A stretch of DNA of 19,071 nt from 9FT-COMBO-53-11 sp035291485 (GTDB taxonomy: Bacteria; Patescibacteriota; WWE3; 9FT-COMBO-53-11), in contig DATDSA010000019.1 of NCBI GenBank assembly GCA_035291485.1, positions 1 through 19,071 of the forward strand, read 5' to 3'. A program made the translations under genes and the position numbers. Each line of letters opens with the position of its first letter. The first letter of the stretch is position 1. The notes under the pieces were generated by a model. That model was not told where the DNA came from and searched no databases. It saw only the letters and a program-made list of their open reading frames with translations. Of this stretch, positions 1 through 7,121 are shown one piece after another.

Positions 1-2140
1 TGTCAGTCGCCAATCTTTGGAAGGCCCCGTCGGCATAGACGTAGAGCTTGTCGTTGTCGGAGTCGTAGTAGATCGTCCCTTCGGTGGTTGATCCCGAGGA
101 GGTGATCGGGTTGAGGAAAATCTCCCCACCGGTGACGGTCAGATCCCCCGCCAGGGTCAATCCGCCGCCGGTGTCGAAGTCGGTGCCCGTGTCGCCGATG
201 TTGGTGATGATGTTGGCGGCCATGTCCAGGTCCTCGGTCACCGTCGCTCCGCCCCAGGCGAGGGCGCCGTTGATGTCGACCGTCGTTCCCGAATCGGTCG
301 TGAGGGTGCCGGTGCCGGTGTAGCTGGTGGAGACGTCCGATCGGAGGAACTGGTCGGAGTTGAGATCATCGAAGAGATCGGCGTTGAGGTTGGTGACGAG
401 GGTGGTGGAGGAGATGGAGAAGGGAGAGGTGCCGGTTGTCACCCCTGAGATCAGCTGCCCGTCCAGCGCCAACGGAAAAGATTCGAAGAGATATTGGTCC
501 AGCGTGCTGTCCCAGCGGAGAACGGCGTTGGGGGAGGAGGTGCCTCGGATAAAGGTGAGGGTGGCGTCTTCGGTATCGGCGGTGGCGTTGTCGGTGTTGA
601 CCGCGAAGTCCGAAGAGGTCGTCCCGGCGATATCGCTCGCCCCGGCGGAGAGGGTGTTGACGACGATCTCATCGAAGTAACCGATATCCCAGCGCACCCC
701 GGCCGAGCCGATGTCGTAATTCGCATTCAGGCTGGGGATGATATCGGAGTCAACTGTTCCATTGAAGATCACCAGATCGGTGACCGCGTTGCCCAGGTTG
801 ATCGCCGTGGAATTGATCGTGAGGGTCGTTCCGTCGGCGATCGTGAGCGTGCCGGAGGTGAAGGAATCGTCGGTATCCGAACGCAGGAACTGGAGGGAAT
901 CCAGAAGATCAAGGGTGTCGGCATTGGAGGCGGTGATGGAAAGAGTAGACTCGTCGATCTCGGTGGTGGTGAGGCAGTTGCTACAAGTGCCAACTTCATT
1001 ACCCAGATCGAGGTAGTAACTGCCGGCCTGTCCATCCAGAGCGCTGGCATCAATTCCAACCAGAGTTGATTCGTTGATCTCCGCACCAGTCAGGCAGTTC
1101 GTGCAGGTCCCGGTCTCGTTGTCCAGGTCGAGGTAGTAGCTCCCCGGTTGGCCCCCCAGCGTATCGGCGTCTCCTCCCGTGGCGATCCCACCACCACCGC
1201 TTCCGCCGGTCCCGGTGACCCCGGTGGTGGTGCCGGTAACGGTGAGGTTCTCAACGTTTATAGAATCAACGGTGATCTCACCCGCGGTGATGGCGATCGC
1301 CCTCAAATCCCGGAGCGAAGCGATCCCCAACGGACTGATGAAGTAGTCGCTGTCATCACCAAAAAACAATGTTCCAAGAAATCTCCCCGTATCGAAAAGA
1401 AATGGAAGCTTGGAATGCAGCCATCTGGTTAAGTTAAACTCTTTATACTCTAGTACATCATTTGTATCGACGATCGGATCGGCAACCTGGGCGATACCCA
1501 AGAAATTTCCGGGCACGAGCCGCTCGACGTATTGGTCCCAGAATCCGCTGAACGTTCTTTGGATGCGTTCGCGGGTGAGGTCGGAAAATCCCAGCGCCAA
1601 AATGAAGACCGCCCCGGCCACCAGCGCTAGTGTGAGTGCATGGCTGAATACCTTGGAGCGGAGCGGTTCCACCGTCGGCAGGGGGGTGCGGATCATGTTG
1701 GTAAGAAAGTGGAAAAGTTGCCCCAGCAGGTCGCTTTGTTTGTGCTCTTCGTTGATGATCGGGGCAATCAGCAGCGAAATTGGGGGCGGCGGCGGTTGGG
1801 GAGGAATCGGGGTGACTGTATCTGGAGTAGGTGCGACCGAAGGCGCCATTTGGGGGCTTTCCAGCTCTTTTTTGATCCGGCCGTTATCCCAGCCCTGTTT
1901 TTTGAGATCGGCGATTTTCTTCAGTGTTTCCAAAACCCTCTCGGGATAGTGGCCGACGGTTGAGGGAGCATCGGGGTAAGGAAGGCGGCGAGACATATAA
2001 GGCAAGAGCCCGATCTTGGTGTAGTAGCGGAGGGTGTGGTAGCCAACGCCGGAGCGTTTGGCTACCTCGCTAACGGGAATAAATTTTTCTGGCCCCACTT
2101 CGCCAAGGCTTCGAGGGGTCTGGGACAGGTTGTTTTCCAT
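1..2140 (-). CDS. Paralogue A: membrane-anchored MerR-type HTH protein with repeat-rich ectodomain (partial, C-terminus beyond left edge)
   Basis: My minus-strand translation is open from an ATG at 2140 to position 1 (713 codons, no stop). Residues about 20-52 form a MerR-type HTH (VSEVAKRSGVGYHTLRYYTK), followed by a helical stretch, a Pro-rich linker (about 98-120) and one hydrophobic segment (about 164-185). A juxtamembrane motif LTRERIQRTF and blocks PIVDTND and GRFLGTLFFG follow; all three recur in paralogue B. The ectodomain has two D-G-Q-x-G-S-Y-Y-L-D modules with C-x-x-C motifs, then beta-rich, Thr/Asp-rich sequence resembling phage tail fibres. An in-frame TGA lies about 55 nt upstream with no other good start between; GGAGGA sits 18 nt and AAAGG 8 nt before the ATG. 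Inferred topology is HTH in the cytoplasm and repeats outside. Function is unknown; a surface-sensing one-component regulator or an adhesin are the options. Confidence 0.85.
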   Translation of the reverse strand, partial: MENNLSQTPRSLGEVGPEKFIPVSEVAKRSGVGYHTLRYYTKIGLLPYMSRRLPYPDAPSTVGHYPERVLETLKKIADLKKQGWDNGRIKKELESPQMAPSVAPTPDTVTPIPPQPPPPPISLLIAPIINEEHKQSDLLGQLFHFLTNMIRTPLPTVEPLRSKVFSHALTLALVAGAVFILALGFSDLTRERIQRTFSGFWDQYVERLVPGNFLGIAQVADPIVDTNDVLEYKEFNLTRWLHSKLPFLFDTGRFLGTLFFGDDSDYFISPLGIASLRDLRAIAITAGEITVDSINVENLTVTGTTTGVTGTGGSGGGGIATGGDADTLGGQPGSYYLDLDNETGTCTNCLTGAEINESTLVGIDASALDGQAGSYYLDLGNEVGTCSNCLTTTEIDESTLSITASNADTLDLLDSLQFLRSDTDDSFTSGTLTIADGTTLTINSTAINLGNAVTDLVIFNGTVDSDIIPSLNANYDIGSAGVRWDIGYFDEIVVNTLSAGASDIAGTTSSDFAVNTDNATADTEDATLTFIRGTSSPNAVLRWDSTLDQYLFESFPLALDGQLISGVTTGTSPFSISSTTLVTNLNADLFDDLNSDQFLRSDVSTSYTGTGTLTTDSGTTVDINGALAWGGATVTEDLDMAANIITNIGDTGTDFDTGGGLTLAGDLTVTGGEIFLNPITSSGSTTEGTIYYDSDNDKLYVYADGAFQRLATD
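1098..1139 (-). repeat. Copy of the surface-module repeat in paralogue A
   Basis: This 42-bp stretch is the divergent copy of the repeat found three times in paralogue B. It encodes the YYLDLDNETGTC core. A 29-bp run spanning 1116-1144 is identical, in inverted orientation, to 12921-12949 in paralogue B. Confidence 0.8.
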
Positions 2141-2218
2141 CGAGCAGGCCTTTCTCTGTCCTCCGAAGCTCCGGTGAGGAGCGTAGGAGGATCAATTATC
2201 GGTCTACTTTCCCACTAC

Positions 2219-2251
2219 GTTATAGGTTACGATATTTCTTCTCCCTATAAC
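2219..2251. promoter_or_regulatory. Inverted repeat upstream of paralogue A
   Basis: Perfect 8-bp arms GTTATAGG (2219-2226) and CCTATAAC (2244-2251) are separated by 17 bp, about 80-110 bp upstream of the paralogue A start. Its position and dyad symmetry suit an operator. A TATAAC box on the minus strand overlaps one arm, but I found no convincing -35. Inference only. Confidence 0.3.
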
Positions 2252-2318
2252 CAAGCCGTTTCTGGGTACTTACCGTCACGGCAAGAAAAACTATGGCATA
2301 AAAAAATTGCCATTGTCA

Positions 2319-2436
2319 ATAGCCGTCCGCAGGCGTAGCCGAGGAGGCTATTTGTTCGCGAGCAACGCGAAACAATTGGACGGCCGCTTACAGCGACCTA
2401 GCAATTGTTAGCGATCCTCCGGATCGCGTCCAATTG
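2319..2436. repeat. Nested inverted repeats in the leuS upstream region
   Basis: Positions 2141-2490 hold no gene I can support. Within it are several perfect dyads: GCCGTCC (2322-2328) with GGACGGC (2378-2384); ATAGCC (2319-2324) with GGCTAT (2346-2351); TTCGCG (2355-2360) with CGCGAA (2366-2371); CAATTGGACG (2373-2382) with CGTCCAATTG (2427-2436); and GCGATCC (2411-2417) with GGATCGC (2421-2427). Some pairings are mutually exclusive. It could be a structured leuS leader, a small RNA or a palindromic intergenic repeat. I saw no T-box consensus. Confidence 0.55.
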
Positions 2437-2451
2437 TGTTAAGGGGATGCG

Positions 2452-2473
2452 AACTGCTGTGAGCACATCAGTT
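2452..2473. promoter_or_regulatory. 22-bp imperfect palindrome just upstream of leuS
   Basis: The arms AACTGCTGTG and CACATCAGTT flank a central AG and match at 9 of 10 positions. The site ends 4 bp before a TATCAT box and 17 bp before the leuS start codon, so it covers where a -35 element would lie. This suits a repressor operator; a hairpin is the alternative. Confidence 0.4.
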
Positions 2474-2477
2474 TTGT

Positions 2478-2483
2478 TATCAT
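2478..2483 (+). promoter_or_regulatory. Possible -10 box of leuS (leaderless start)
   Basis: TATCAT lies 7 nt before the leuS ATG, which would place the transcription start at or next to the start codon. No Shine-Dalgarno sequence precedes leuS. The -35 region is not consensus. Confidence 0.35.
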
Positions 2484-2490
2484 CATCCTG

Positions 2491-4986
2491 ATGTCTTTTG
2501 ACCACCAAAAAATTGAGCCCAAATGGCAGAAGCACTGGGAAAAAGAAAATCTTTACCGGGGAATTAATTTTTCGGAAAAGAAAAAGCAATACATCCTGAT
2601 CGAATTTCCCTATCCTTCCGGCGAAAGATTGCACGTCGGCCACGGCCGGAGCTATTGCTGTCTCGATGCGGTCGCTCGCCTCCGGAGAATGCAGGGGTAC
2701 AACGTTCTTTTCCCGATCGGCTGGGACGCTTTCGGCCTGCCGGCGGAGAACTACGCCATCAAGACCGGGATCCATCCTTCCATCACCACCAAAGAAAACA
2801 TTACCAACTCCAAGAAACAGGCCCAATCTTGGGGTCTATCCTTCGATTGGGAGCGGGAGATTAACACCACCGACCCGGATTACTACAAGTGGACCCAGTG
2901 GCTCTTTCTCCAGCTCTACAAGAAAGATCTAGCCTACAAGAAAGAAATTCCGGTGAACTGGTGTCCCAAAGACAAGACCAATCTAGCCGATGAAGAGGTG
3001 GTGGCCGGCAAGTGCGAGCGTTGCGGCACTCCCGTGGAACGCCGGATGCAAAGCCAGTGGCTGCTTAAGATTACGGCCTACGCCGACCGATTGATCGAGG
3101 ACCTGAAGTCCGTGGATTACCGGGAAGATATCAGTGCTCAACAGATCAACTGGATCGGGCGAAGCGCTGGCGCGCAAATAAAATTTAAAATTTTAGATCA
3201 TAAGTCTGAAATAACCGTTTTCACCACCCGCCCGGATACGTTCTACGGAGCCACCTTCTTAGTTCTCTCTCCAGAGAAGGCGCGGGATTACTTGGATTTT
3301 GTGGCCGGTAATAAGCGGCCGGAAGTGGCAGATTATATCGAAAAAGCCCTGAATAAGTCGGAGTTGCAGCGGCAGGAAGAGCTGAAAGAGAAGACCGGAA
3401 TCTCCATGGGCTTTTTCGCCCAAAACCCGCTCACAGGAGAGAAACTGCCGGTTTGGGTGGCGGACTTTGTTCTTTCAGGATACGGGACCGGGGCGATCAT
3501 GGCTGTACCTGCCCATGATCAGCGCGACTTCGATTTTGCTAAAAAATACAATCTTCCGCTCAAGGAGGTCGTCAAAAACGAGAAGGAATCAATGTTCCCA
3601 AAAGAGGCTTTTGAAGGAGAGGGAACCCTCGTTAATTCGGGCCAATTTGATGGTTTGCAGAAAGAAGAGGCGATTGATAAAATTACTCAATTTTTGGAGA
3701 AGAAAAAAATGGGTGAGAGGGCAGTGGATTACAAACTGCGCGATTGGGTTTTCTCGCGCCAGCACTACTGGGGCGAACCGATTCCTATCATTTTCTGTCG
3801 CAACTGCTGGGAGGAAAAAAGCGAGAAGCAGAAAAAAGAGGCCCGAGAGGGATACGACTTCAGTAAAATTGATGGCAAAGAACACGCAGTAGTGACAGTA
3901 TCTGAAGAAGACCTGCCGGTGGCGCTTCCTTTTGTCGAAAATTATAAGCCCACCGAGATCGGCGCCTCTCCGCTCGCTGAAATCAAAAAATGGGTCGAAG
4001 TTCGTTGCCCTATCTGTGATTCGCAGGCGAGAAGAGAGACTGATACCATGCCCAACTGGGCCGGAAGCTCCTGGTACTTCCTGCGCTACCTGGATCCTAA
4101 GAATGATAAGCAGTTTGCCGACCGAAAGAAGCTGGATTACTGGCTACCGGTGGATTGGTACAACGGAGGAATGGAACACACCACACTGCATCTGCTCTAC
4201 TCCCGATTTTGGTACAAGGTACTCGCCGACCTAAAACTGGTTCCGGGAGTCGAACCTTACGCCAAACGGACTTCCCACGGAGTGGTGTTGGGGCCGGATG
4301 GGCAGAAAATGAGCAAATCGCGCGAAAACGTGATTAATCCGGACGAGGTGGTGGCAGAATTCGGTGCAGACACTTTCCGCCTCTACGAGGCCTTTATGGG
4401 GCCGTTCGAGCAAACGATTGCCTGGGATCCTAAAGGAGTTTTGGGAGTGCGGCGGTTTTTGGACAGGGTTTGGAAAGCGCATCAAACAGTCAGTAGTCAG
4501 AAGTCAGTGGTCAGTAGTCAGGAAATACAGAGGTCGCTTCACAGACTGATCAAAAAGGTGGAAGAGGATACGCTGCACCTCAAGTTCAACACGGCGATCG
4601 CGGAAATGATGAAATTCGTTAATCAATTAGCAATCGGAAACTATCAATTAGCAATTGAAGATTGGAAAGTTTTCCTACAGGTGTTGGCGCCTTACGCGCC
4701 GCACCTGGCCGAAGAGTTGTGGCACGGTTTGGGTGAGCGCGATAGCGTCCACCGCCAGCCCTGGCCCAAGTACGACCCCAAGCTGATCGTGGAGGAGAGT
4801 GTGACGATCGTCGTCCAGGTCAATGGAAAAATGCGGGGGAAACTAGAGTTGCCGGCGGGGACTCGGGAGGCCGCCGTCACCGAATTGGCGGCCGGTTTGG
4901 ATTCCGTTAAGTCCCACTTTTACGGGAAGAGAGTTGCAAAAACCGTTTTCATCCCCGATAATCTCATTAACTTCGTGATTCTCTGA
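2491..4986 (+). CDS. leuS: Leucyl-tRNA synthetase
   Basis: Cytoplasmic class I enzyme that charges tRNA-Leu with leucine using ATP. At 831 aa it is full length. The HIGH-type motif is HVGH at residues 48-51 and KMSKS is at 606-610. The CP1 editing domain is intact, with TTRPDT at 245-250 and the GTG...AHDQRD block at 332-346, including the Asp that usually recognises the amino group of misacylated leucine. Cys pairs near residues 160-180 (C-E-R-C) and in the 430-510 region (C-R-N-C, C-P-I-C) suggest zinc knuckles. Two low-complexity inserts interrupt the C-terminal part: a Ser/Gln/Val stretch from a heptanucleotide repeat and a 13-bp direct repeat. It is first in a run with comEA, comEC and argS. 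No Shine-Dalgarno is visible; a TATCAT box sits 7 nt upstream. Confidence 0.97.
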   Translation: MSFDHQKIEPKWQKHWEKENLYRGINFSEKKKQYILIEFPYPSGERLHVGHGRSYCCLDAVARLRRMQGYNVLFPIGWDAFGLPAENYAIKTGIHPSITTKENITNSKKQAQSWGLSFDWEREINTTDPDYYKWTQWLFLQLYKKDLAYKKEIPVNWCPKDKTNLADEEVVAGKCERCGTPVERRMQSQWLLKITAYADRLIEDLKSVDYREDISAQQINWIGRSAGAQIKFKILDHKSEITVFTTRPDTFYGATFLVLSPEKARDYLDFVAGNKRPEVADYIEKALNKSELQRQEELKEKTGISMGFFAQNPLTGEKLPVWVADFVLSGYGTGAIMAVPAHDQRDFDFAKKYNLPLKEVVKNEKESMFPKEAFEGEGTLVNSGQFDGLQKEEAIDKITQFLEKKKMGERAVDYKLRDWVFSRQHYWGEPIPIIFCRNCWEEKSEKQKKEAREGYDFSKIDGKEHAVVTVSEEDLPVALPFVENYKPTEIGASPLAEIKKWVEVRCPICDSQARRETDTMPNWAGSSWYFLRYLDPKNDKQFADRKKLDYWLPVDWYNGGMEHTTLHLLYSRFWYKVLADLKLVPGVEPYAKRTSHGVVLGPDGQKMSKSRENVINPDEVVAEFGADTFRLYEAFMGPFEQTIAWDPKGVLGVRRFLDRVWKAHQTVSSQKSVVSSQEIQRSLHRLIKKVEEDTLHLKFNTAIAEMMKFVNQLAIGNYQLAIEDWKVFLQVLAPYAPHLAEELWHGLGERDSVHRQPWPKYDPKLIVEESVTIVVQVNGKMRGKLELPAGTREAAVTELAAGLDSVKSHFYGKRVAKTVFIPDNLINFVIL
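4489..4523 (+). repeat. Heptanucleotide tandem repeat inside leuS
   Basis: Five consecutive 7-bp units are seen: GTCAGTA, GTCAGAA, GTCAGTG, GTCAGTA, GTCAGGA. They are translated in frame as Ser/Gln/Val-rich sequence just after the KMSKS half of the catalytic region. Seven-base units keep the reading frame only in multiples of three, so the flanks must compensate. Confidence 0.9.
4622..4655 (+). repeat. 13-bp direct repeat inside leuS
   Basis: ATCAATTAGCAAT occurs at 4622-4634 and 4643-4655, offset by 21 bp (seven codons), giving the repeated peptide core Q-L-A-I. It is AT-rich against a GC-richer gene. Confidence 0.85.
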
Positions 4987-5002
4987 CCCCTGCCCCAATG
5001 AG

Positions 5003-5386
5003 ATGGGGAAATTTTTAGAACGTAATCGCCTAATTTTGGTGGTCGTTCTTTCCGGCGCGATCCTTCTTGGGTCGGGGATTTCTTTGGGAGTTGGAATTTC
5101 CCAACTCAACGTCCCTCACTCCAATCTCCAGTCCCAGGGTTTTTCGCCAGCTCCCTCTCAAACCGATTTGGTCGTGGAACCGACCGAAAGTCTTCCGATC
5201 AACATCAACTCGGCTTCGGTAACTGAATTGGAGTCGCTGCCGGGGATCGGCCCGACCAAGGCTGCCGCGGTTGTGGCCTATCGAAAGGAACACGGGAAAT
5301 TCAACAACGTTTCCGAGGTCCAAAACGTTTCCGGCATTGGTCCCAAGACCTACACCCAGATTAAGGACCTGATTACGATTAAGTAA
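5003..5386 (+). CDS. comEA: ComEA-like DNA-binding competence protein
   Basis: A 127-aa membrane-anchored protein expected to bind incoming double-stranded DNA outside the membrane and pass it to the ComEC channel. Residues about 9-32 form one hydrophobic segment, followed by a Ser/Pro-rich spacer and the C-terminal ComEA module. This has NINSAS and two helix-hairpin-helix motifs, LPGIGPTKA (about 79-87) and VSGIGPKT (about 109-116), which bind the DNA backbone. The usual SLBB domain of longer ComEA proteins is absent. It starts 16 nt after leuS, and its stop overlaps the comEC start (TAATG), so translation is probably coupled. No clear Shine-Dalgarno is seen. Confidence 0.93.
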   Translation: MGKFLERNRLILVVVLSGAILLGSGISLGVGISQLNVPHSNLQSQGFSPAPSQTDLVVEPTESLPININSASVTELESLPGIGPTKAAAVVAYRKEHGKFNNVSEVQNVSGIGPKTYTQIKDLITIK

Positions 5387-6291
5387 TGGAATTTTTGGAC
5401 GGCTTGCGCGAATCCATCACCGAATTTGTCCGATCCGGATTACCGGAGCCCCACTCCTCCCTGCTTCTGGGGACCATTTTGGGAATCAAATCCGGTTTCC
5501 CGCCGGATTTTTATGAAGCGCTACGGGTGACCGGTACTCTGCACGTGGTGGTGGTATCCGGCTTCAACATTACCGTTGTCATCAACACCCTGGCCCGGTC
5601 GTTGGTCTTTATCCCGCCAAAAATCCGCTTTTTTATCACTCTTACCTTCCTCACTGCTTTTGTCTTTTTGGTAGGGGTCAATCCTCCAGTGGTGAGGGCG
5701 GCGATAATGGGTTCGGTTGCTCTGTTGGGAACGATTTTCGGCCGCCAAAATGACGCTCTGCGAGCTTTTCTGCTAACGGTGGTTGTGATGTTGGTATTCC
5801 AACCATCTTGGGTCGGGGAGCTCAGCTTTCAGCTGTCTTTTCTAGCTACTTTGGGGTTAATCTTGGTGCTTCCCCGGCTCGACCTGCTCATACCGGGTAA
5901 GGGTTTCTTACTCCGAGAGGACCTTTTAACGACAATTTCCGCCCAAATTCTAGTCTGGCCCCTCCTGGCGTACCATTTTGGAACAATTTCGGTTCTTTCT
6001 CCAGTAGTTAACGCTTTAGTACTCTGGACAATCCCTATAATTACTTATATTGGCTTGGTTACAGCCACAATCGGTATGGTTATCAGCAGTTTGTCTAACT
6101 TGATACTACTCCCAGCCCGGCTATTTTTGGACTATTTTATCTGGATTGTGGAGCGTTTTTCCGCCCTCAGAGTGGGGTATCTGACGGTCTCACCGTTTTC
6201 CGGAATTGCTCTCATCCTGTATTTCGTCGCCCTAGGAGGAGGATTATGGTTTCTCTACCAGCGATCAACCGAAAGACAATTGAAAAGCTGA
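5386..6291 (+). CDS. comEC: ComEC/Rec2 competence membrane channel, membrane-domain half
   Basis: A 301-aa polytopic membrane protein matching the Competence domain of ComEC, which carries single-stranded DNA across the membrane during natural transformation. The signature HVVVVSGFNITVV (about residues 50-62) corresponds to the family's H-L-x-A-V-S-G-x-H block, and many hydrophobic helices follow. The N-terminal OB-like DUF4131 region of full-length ComEC is absent, and the metallo-beta-lactamase part is a separate downstream gene. Its start overlaps the comEA stop by 1 nt, and its end overlaps the next gene by 46 bp. Confidence 0.9.
   Translation: MEFLDGLRESITEFVRSGLPEPHSSLLLGTILGIKSGFPPDFYEALRVTGTLHVVVVSGFNITVVINTLARSLVFIPPKIRFFITLTFLTAFVFLVGVNPPVVRAAIMGSVALLGTIFGRQNDALRAFLLTVVVMLVFQPSWVGELSFQLSFLATLGLILVLPRLDLLIPGKGFLLREDLLTTISAQILVWPLLAYHFGTISVLSPVVNALVLWTIPIITYIGLVTATIGMVISSLSNLILLPARLFLDYFIWIVERFSALRVGYLTVSPFSGIALILYFVALGGGLWFLYQRSTERQLKS
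6235..6243 (+). promoter_or_regulatory. Strong ribosome binding site for the second comEC gene
   Basis: The purine run AGGAGGAGG just inside the end of the membrane-domain gene places AGGAGG 6 nt before the ATG at 6246. This is the strongest Shine-Dalgarno in the operon, and it argues that the split is real and not a sequencing frameshift. Confidence 0.8.
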
Positions 6292-7121
6292 TTTTCGGGA
6301 TTTGTCTCGGCACGTTTCTGTTAATTTTTTGGACGATCGGGCCGCGTCTCACTACCTCTCTATCAGGAGTAAATGACCTCTTGATCAGGTTTTACGACGT
6401 GGGGCAGGGAGATGCGATTTTGATCGAGAAGGGAACAACCCAAATCTTGATTGACGGCGGCCCTAACGACCAGATCCTGGCCCACCTGGGGAGGGATCTA
6501 ATCCCGTGGGACCGGGAGATTGAGCTGCTGGTGCTGACCCACCCCCACGCCGACCATCTTTCCGGTCTTATTCCCGTAATTGAGCGATATAAAGTGGACC
6601 GAATCCTGTATCACCCCAGTTTTTACGACACGAGGGGTTATGAGAAGTTCCAGAAGCTGGTCCAAGAAGAGGGAGCGGAGGTCCTCTCCGCCCAGGCCGG
6701 GGGAAAGATTCGGTTGGCGGAACTTTCCTTGCAACTGCTCTGGCCGGTTGCTAATTTTCGCGATGATAATGTCAACAACGAATCGATTGTGATGCTCCTG
6801 TATTACCAGGGTTTTGAAGTTCTTCTCCTGGGAGACGCCGAGAGAGATGCCCAAAAAAGATTTGGTGTCACTGCCGATGTCGACTTGATAAAAGTGGGGC
6901 ACCACGGTTCCATCAACGGCAGCTACGAGCCGCTTTTGCGGGCGTTTCGGCCCGAGCTGGCCGTTATCTCCGCCGGTGCCAAAAACCGCTACGGCCATCC
7001 CCATCATCAGACGCTTAGCCTGTTTGCTAATCTCGGGATTACCCTCCTGAGAACCGATTTGAACGGAACGGTGACGGTGCGGAGCGACGGTCGCAATTTT
7101 TGGTATGATACCGAAAGATGA
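6246..7121 (+). CDS. ComEC metallo-beta-lactamase half (separate gene)
   Basis: A 291-aa protein with one N-terminal membrane segment (about residues 13-32) and an extracytoplasmic metallo-beta-lactamase fold like the C-terminal domain of ComEC. In that family the domain is proposed to degrade the non-transported DNA strand. Metal ligands are visible: HPHADH at 99-104, a downstream LLGDAERD Asp, HH at 219-220, and a late GHPHH. The core starts with RFYDVGQGDA, typical of ComEC C-termini. The gene overlaps the membrane-half gene in another frame and has its own ribosome binding site. Its stop overlaps the argS start (ATGA). Confidence 0.9.
   Translation: MVSLPAINRKTIEKLIFGICLGTFLLIFWTIGPRLTTSLSGVNDLLIRFYDVGQGDAILIEKGTTQILIDGGPNDQILAHLGRDLIPWDREIELLVLTHPHADHLSGLIPVIERYKVDRILYHPSFYDTRGYEKFQKLVQEEGAEVLSAQAGGKIRLAELSLQLLWPVANFRDDNVNNESIVMLLYYQGFEVLLLGDAERDAQKRFGVTADVDLIKVGHHGSINGSYEPLLRAFRPELAVISAGAKNRYGHPHHQTLSLFANLGITLLRTDLNGTVTVRSDGRNFWYDTER
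7101..7109 (+). promoter_or_regulatory. Possible extended -10 promoter of argS
   Basis: TGGTATGAT reads as a TGn extended -10 followed by TATGAT, ending 8 nt before the argS ATG. It lies inside the end of the upstream gene. It would give argS its own near-leaderless transcript. No -35 is evident. Confidence 0.35.

Noticed and set aside
494..1069. A 191-aa plus-strand open frame.
   Set aside because: It is antisense to paralogue A, whose minus-strand frame is open throughout with recognisable modules; the plus-strand product has no domain and unnatural Gly/Asp/Val-rich composition.
2319..2436. A T-box riboswitch for leuS.
   Set aside because: The conserved T-box antiterminator sequence and a terminator with a U-run are not visible; the hairpins are reported only as inverted repeats.
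6246..6291. A sequencing frameshift in a single comEC gene.
   Set aside because: The second gene has a well-spaced AGGAGG and a plausible membrane-anchor N-terminus, so two coupled genes explain the region better; reads would settle it.
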